Below, one piece after another: positions 8,761 to 11,535 of a DNA stretch of 11,535 nt. The stretch's first letter is position 1, and each line of letters opens with the position of its first letter. The stretch spans positions 1-11,535 of the forward strand of contig CALFIY010000012.1 in assembly GCA_937877595.1 (NCBI GenBank), read 5' to 3'. Below the pieces are notes generated by a model, which saw only the letters and a list, made by a program, of their open reading frames with translations, made no database searches and was not told the DNA's origin. This DNA comes from an uncultured Prevotella sp. Lineage in GTDB: Bacteria; Bacteroidota; Bacteroidia; Bacteroidales; Bacteroidaceae. A program made the position numbers and the translations under genes.

Positions 8761-9152
8761 TTGATACCCAGTTCCTCGCAGTCCTCGTCAATCTGTGTCT
8801 TGACGGCAGCGCGAGCGGTCAGGAAGTCCGTGTAGGCCTGTATCTTGGCTTTGGCGGCTTCGCTGGTCTTTGCACCGTACAGGCCGAGGTTGGCGGCATT
8901 GTACTCGTTGGCCAGTTTCTGCTCGTAGTTGGCAGACCACAGGTGGGTCAGCACGGCCTCCGTAATCTTGTTGGCTGATACGGGAGCCCAAATTACCACT
9001 TCCTCACATTGCCATTGCTTGCGAGGTTCTGCGCTCTCTTCTTCTGCGTCGGCAGATACTGGAGCGTCCACTTGTTCGATGTTCCAACGGTAGATATAAC
9101 TTCCGTTGCCTACTGCCTCGAATACCGAGGGCTTCATGTCGTAAAATACCAT
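8757..9152 (-). CDS. Small phage protein, probably tail-associated (131 aa)
   Basis: I do not recognise a named family. The N-terminal part (about 8-55) looks beta-rich, with GNGSYIYRW and a WQCEEVVIW strand. An acidic linker (ADAEEESAE) lies between them. The C-terminal half (about 58-131) is predicted helical and Ala/Lys/Glu-rich, with NEYNAANLGLYG in the middle. The pattern is like the small tail-fibre accessory or assembly proteins encoded next to fibre genes, but that is inference from position. The ATG at 9152 lies inside the reverse transcriptase reading frame, giving a 149-base overlap in a different frame. An alternative ATG is at residue 6. No Shine-Dalgarno is seen, so coupling to translation of the upstream gene is plausible. 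Confidence 0.65.
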   Translation of the reverse strand: MVFYDMKPSVFEAVGNGSYIYRWNIEQVDAPVSADAEEESAEPRKQWQCEEVVIWAPVSANKITEAVLTHLWSANYEQKLANEYNAANLGLYGAKTSEAAKAKIQAYTDFLTARAAVKTQIDEDCEELGIK

Positions 9153-10185
9153 AATACTTGGAGTTTAGAATTGTTTTGAGAAGATGTTTGCTGTTGCTAT
9201 GTTTCGCCCAGCCAATCCAAGGGGCAATAGCCATCTTGAACTCCTTATAGGAAAGTGACGGCTCCTTGCCTCCGAGCCTTGACACGATACGGCATAGGTT
9301 TTTCTTGATACTCTTGCGCATGAGGGTCTGCTTGCGGTAGAACTTGTAGCCTACATAGTCAAGAGCGCGTCCGTGCTTGTCGTAGCGGTTCTCGGCAATG
9401 GGGAATATCTGCCAATTGCCCTTGATAGTAAGGTGCAGTTCTTCATCCATGTACCGTTTTATCGCCTTGAAAGCCTTGTGCAAGTCCTCCTTGTTGTCCG
9501 CGAACAGGGGTATGTCGTCGGCATACTCCGTAGCGTCGAACGGTTCGGGCTTGCCTATCTCGATATGCAGACGCTCGTTGACCCAGTGCATGAAGTAGGC
9601 GAGACACAGATTGGCGAGGTACTGCGAGAGGTAGTTGCCTATCGGCAGTCCAGGAGCCGAGTCTATAATCTCGTCGAGCAGCCAAAGCAGGTCTTTATCC
9701 TTGATTTTCAGCCGCACGATGCGCTTCAACACTTCGTGGTCGATTGACGGGTAGAATTTCTTGATGTCTATCTTCAAGCAGTAGAGCGGTCTGCCCTCGT
9801 ACCTCGCAATTATCTTGCGGACGGCACGGGCGCACCCCTCTATTCCCCTGTCCTTGATGCAGGAGTAGGTGTTGTGCGTGAATACTGATACCCATATCGG
9901 CTCCAGCACGTTCATAATGGCATGATGCACGATACGGTCGGGATAATAGGGCAAGCGATAGATGATGCGCTCCTTTGGCTCGTACACCTTAAATATCTGA
10001 TACTGCGAGGTGTGGTAGGTCTTGGTAAGGAGTGCTTCGTGCAGGGCAAGCAGGTTGGCCTCGCGGTTACGCTCATGCACCTGCACACCGTAGGTACTGG
10101 TTTTCCCACGGCGAGCCTTTTCATCAGCCAGCCGCAGGTTCTCCAGCGATATGATTTTCCCGTATAAGTTACCTACACGTTTCAT
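9004..10185 (-). CDS. Diversity-generating retroelement reverse transcriptase
   Basis: It copies the template repeat RNA into adenine-mutagenised cDNA that replaces the variable repeat. Visible motifs are KIDIKKFYPSIDH at 138-150 with catalytic Asp140; GLPIGNYLSQYLANL at 179-193, carrying the IGxxxSQ form typical of DGR enzymes rather than the group II intron form; YADD at 221-224; a helical region to about 250; and YVGYKF at 277-282. The recognisable enzyme ends near residue 350 (KYYGILRH), a length close to known DGR enzymes. Residues from about 351 to 393 run through the start of the 131-residue gene and are low-complexity and Arg-rich (RRRRRERR). There is no extra maturase or endonuclease domain. 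The ATG at 10185 follows an A-rich leader. The nearby TR and VR make the assignment firm. Confidence 0.95.
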   Translation of the reverse strand: MKRVGNLYGKIISLENLRLADEKARRGKTSTYGVQVHERNREANLLALHEALLTKTYHTSQYQIFKVYEPKERIIYRLPYYPDRIVHHAIMNVLEPIWVSVFTHNTYSCIKDRGIEGCARAVRKIIARYEGRPLYCLKIDIKKFYPSIDHEVLKRIVRLKIKDKDLLWLLDEIIDSAPGLPIGNYLSQYLANLCLAYFMHWVNERLHIEIGKPEPFDATEYADDIPLFADNKEDLHKAFKAIKRYMDEELHLTIKGNWQIFPIAENRYDKHGRALDYVGYKFYRKQTLMRKSIKKNLCRIVSRLGGKEPSLSYKEFKMAIAPWIGWAKHSNSKHLLKTILNSKYYGILRHEALGIRGSRQRKLYLPLEHRTSGRSSICRRRRRERRTSQAMAM

Positions 10186-10210
10186 CTTTGTTGCTTTGCT
10201 TACATAATCG

Positions 10211-10241
10211 GGGCGTTCGGTAGCCGTTACAAAGGGCGTTC
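10211..10241. repeat. Short direct repeat GGGCGTTC
   Basis: GGGCGTTC occurs at 10211-10218 and again at 10234-10241, 23 bases apart, in the leader of the reverse transcriptase. No function can be assigned; it may be chance. Confidence 0.3.
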
Positions 10242-10319
10242 CTACTAGCTCCTTTCTGACTTCGGAAGTATTTTGCCAAGAGGCATGGTTGCCGCTCCCC
10301 TCTTGTTTGTTTTATATCG

Positions 10320-10335
10320 TTAGGCGTGAGCCTAA
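10320..10335 (-). other. Hairpin 4 bases beyond the 3' end of the template repeat
   Basis: TTAGGC and GCCTAA form a perfect 6-bp stem with a 4-base loop (GTGA on plus, TCAC on the sense strand). Only four bases (10336-10339) separate it from the last TR position aligned to VR. In Bordetella-type DGRs a similar hairpin lies just beyond the variable repeat; here the clear one is at the TR side. Confidence 0.6.
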
Positions 10336-10339
10336 TTTA

Positions 10340-10452
10340 TAAGCATAGGTGAGAGCCGATGTTCGCATTCGTATTCGAGGGGGTGTTATTCGAGTTCGCA
10401 TAAGCGAAGCCGCAATTCGCACCGTTATTCGCATTACCGCTGAACAGGACAC
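10340..10452 (-). repeat. DGR template repeat (TR)
   Basis: A 113-base stretch aligned without gaps to 10965-11077 (offset 625). 95 positions are identical, and all 18 differences fall on adenines of the sense (minus) strand. The remaining 10 sense adenines are unchanged. Read in the frame of the VR it contains ten Asn codons, all AAC or AAT, the usual DGR design that lets adenine mutagenesis create many residues without making stops. The frame ends in TAA just beyond the repeat, so this copy is not itself a gene. It starts 25 bases after the stop of the 123-residue gene. The exact ends are set by where similarity stops; flanks differ at non-adenine positions. Confidence 0.95.
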
Positions 10453-10477
10453 CACAGGAGCGACCAACCGTTAGTAT

Positions 10478-10849
10478 TCACTCAAAATAGTATCTGTTCC
10501 CGTCAGCGCGAAGTGTCACGCGACGTGGGAACTTGTTCATTTCACGGATTTTCTGCAGCACATACAGGATGTCCTGCGACCCCGTGAAGAATTTCTGCGC
10601 TTCGGACTCTGGACTGTCCCTGTTTGGTCTGATTTGCACGAGTGTCTGCCCGCTCGTTCCCTTGCTCTTGCTGAAACGGGTAGGCACATCTTCGAGGAAG
10701 TCATGCACCCAAAAGGAGGTGTTTACAATCTTCGACTGCTTCACCTCGCCTCCTTTCATCGAACGGCTGTTCTCGTCTCGTGGTATGTTCAGAAAGGCAA
10801 GGCTACCATCATCCTCTGCCCCTACTGGTTTTATGTTCTCGTTGTTCAT
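10478..10849 (-). CDS. Hypothetical protein at the DGR accessory-gene position (123 aa)
   Basis: Not recognised. It lies between the variable protein and the TR, exactly where Bordetella phage carries the accessory variability determinant (Avd, about 128 aa), and has a similar length. Its sequence does not look like Avd, a basic four-helix bundle. The first 40 residues are polar and acidic, probably disordered. A mixed beta-rich part follows: SFWVHDFLEDVPTRF at about 45-59 and SGQTLVQIRPNRD at about 66-78. Then comes one helix (SQDILYVLQKIREM) and a closing strand RRVTLRADGNRYYF. Overall charge is near neutral, with a basic C-terminal half. The compact beta and basic end could suit nucleic-acid binding, which is only a guess. 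The ATG at 10849 has an AT-rich leader. Confidence 0.7.
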   Translation of the reverse strand: MNNENIKPVGAEDDGSLAFLNIPRDENSRSMKGGEVKQSKIVNTSFWVHDFLEDVPTRFSKSKGTSGQTLVQIRPNRDSPESEAQKFFTGSQDILYVLQKIREMNKFPRRVTLRADGNRYYFE

Positions 10850-10949
10850 ATACTACACTTTTTTAAGTTGTTTTTTCTGTTAAGCCCCCACCGCCCAGCA
10901 AGGGCAGTATGCCAAGGCGAGGCGACGGGGACGATTTTTCGGGGGACGC
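10850..10949 (-). other. Gap between variable protein and accessory gene
   Basis: 100 bases hold no gene. Two small overlapping inverted repeats (GCCC/GGGC at 10893-10905, GGCA/TGCC at 10903-10913) cannot both form. No T-run follows them on the minus strand, so I do not call a terminator. The last 30 bases before the ATG at 10849 are A-rich. Confidence 0.4.
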
Positions 10950-11535
10950 TTACGCTGCGGGTATAAAGCAAAGGCGAGAGCCGAGGTGCGCATACGCATT
11001 CGAGGGGGAGTAATTCGAGTGCGCAAAAGCGAAGCCGCAAGACGCACCGCCATACGCACTACCGCCGAACAGGACACAACGCAACGTAACGGAGGTGGAT
11101 ATGTTCGTATAGTGGTAGTCGCAGAAATAGGTGCTGGAGCCGCCGCCTACGGCCTTTGGCATAATCTCACCTCCCTCTCCGAAGATAAGTTCCTTGACAT
11201 AGCCTCCGATACGGGCTTCGTTACCTACGAGGCTGTAGCCCGTGTAGTTGCTGTCGTTGAACTTGCTGGGGTCGCTGCATACGAACACCTCCGAGAGGTT
11301 GTTGCCTCCGTTTTCGGTGGTCGGGTTGATACGGACGTTGATGCCATCCGTCCATTGCCAAATGTGAGCAAACGGGTTCTCCACGCCACGGTAACGGGGT
11401 ACGCTGACAACCTTTGTGTTGCCGCTGTCGTAAGAGGACGGCATAGTATATTCCACCACGCCCGATCCGTTGCCCAGCGAGTCGGTGTGACCGCAAGGAA
11501 TGACGGGGTTGTAGCCGTTGAACGACGACCACAGC
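10950..11535 (-). CDS. DGR variable (target) protein, C-type-lectin-like, partial at the window edge
   Basis: The open frame runs past the right edge, so the N-terminus is missing. The GTG at 11459 is an internal Val codon: in-frame sequence upstream (LWSSFNGYNPVIPCGHTDSL) continues the same protein. At least 195 residues are visible. RYRGVENPFAHIWQWTDGIN and the C-terminal pattern, with GG, CGF, GSRLCF and scattered aromatic residues, fit the formylglycine-generating-enzyme/C-type lectin fold used by DGR target proteins. In such proteins the variable residues line a binding face at the very C-terminus. Here the VR supplies about the last 38 codons before a short FIPAA end. It probably binds the host surface as a tail-tip receptor protein. 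Fifteen residues differ from the TR-encoded version, including Asn to Tyr, His, Ser and Gly. Confidence 0.85.
   Translation of the reverse strand, partial: LWSSFNGYNPVIPCGHTDSLGNGSGVVEYTMPSSYDSGNTKVVSVPRYRGVENPFAHIWQWTDGINVRINPTTENGGNNLSEVFVCSDPSKFNDSNYTGYSLVGNEARIGGYVKELIFGEGGEIMPKAVGGGSSTYFCDYHYTNISTSVTLRCVLFGGSAYGGASCGFAFAHSNYSPSNAYAHLGSRLCFIPAA
10965..11077 (-). repeat. DGR variable repeat (VR)
   Basis: The recipient copy of the TR, inside the 3' end of the variable-protein gene and 12 codons-worth of sequence or less from its TAA stop at 10950. Relative to the TR, sense-strand adenines have become T at 8, G at 6 and C at 4 positions; no other base differs. Fifteen amino acids are changed and one codon is changed silently. 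No obvious strong hairpin follows it directly, only weak 4-bp stems further on (10893-10913). Confidence 0.95.

Larger units (their letters stand above)
10186..10339 (-). ncRNA. Spacer part of the DGR RNA between TR and the reverse transcriptase
   Basis: About 154 bases without a credible gene. In the Bordetella phage DGR the RNA just 3' of the template repeat is needed for binding the enzyme and priming cDNA, and this stretch occupies that place. Three small hairpins are visible: 10320-10335 (6 bp, 4-base loop), 10274-10285 (TGCC/GGCA, 4-base loop) and 10259-10269 (ACTT/AAGT). The 3' and 5' ends of the RNA are not determinable; the functional RNA probably also includes the TR upstream. Confidence 0.55.

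Noticed and set aside
711..9152. A second variable repeat within the tail gene or the 131-residue gene
   Set aside because: Scanning by eye for conserved TR words (such as AAGCGAAGCCGC and GAACAGGACAC) found them only in the TR and VR. A proper masked search would be needed to exclude a remote one.
9004..10185. Retron or group II intron reverse transcriptase
   Set aside because: The IGxxxSQ motif, short length, lack of maturase or endonuclease domains and the adjacent TR/VR pair identify a DGR enzyme. No msr/msd-like inverted repeats or intron domain V/VI are seen.
10893..10913. Terminator after the variable-protein gene
   Set aside because: Only 4-bp overlapping stems and no following T-run on the minus strand.
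10950..11459. A complete 169-residue protein starting at GTG 11459
   Set aside because: The same frame stays open to the window edge and the upstream residues (PVIPCGHTDS and neighbours) look like part of the same domain, so the gene is treated as partial.

Overview
This window reads as the late tail and lysis region of a phage or integrated prophage of a Bacteroidales host. Three things point there. Starts are preceded by AT-rich leaders with no Shine-Dalgarno motif. A Bacteroidetes-type -7 element (TACCTTTG) stands before the last gene. The tail, holin and variable-receptor proteins are of kinds common in gut Bacteroidetes phages. Base composition looks slightly above half G+C by eye. All supported genes lie on the minus strand, so transcription runs from high to low coordinates.

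The right end holds a complete diversity-generating retroelement (DGR). In transcription order it has: the 3' part of a variable receptor-type protein ending in a variable repeat (VR, 10965-11077); a 123-residue protein where the accessory factor usually sits; a template repeat (TR, 10340-10452); a structured non-coding spacer; and a reverse transcriptase (10185-9004). Aligned base by base without gaps, TR and VR differ at 18 of 113 positions. All 18 are adenines of the TR in the sense orientation, 18 of 28 adenines in all. This is the signature of adenine mutagenesis during cDNA synthesis followed by retrohoming.

The reverse transcriptase overlaps a 131-residue, probably tail-related gene by 149 bases. 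A 123-base gap with two inverted-repeat structures follows. Then comes a single 7.9 kb gene for a 2640-residue modular tail protein: a hub-like N-terminus, two chitin-binding-like modules, many internally repeated beta modules, collagen-like Gly-X-Asp tracts, a jelly-roll-like segment and a fibre-like C-terminus. A terminator-like hairpin follows it. A 194-residue membrane protein of the phage holin type, with its own promoter-like element, closes the window.

The likely logic is that the tail genes build the adsorption device, the DGR diversifies the receptor-contacting C-terminus of the variable protein, and the holin acts in release. The layout resembles DGR-carrying temperate Bacteroides phages such as Hankyphage. 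That comparison is from general knowledge and was not tested here.
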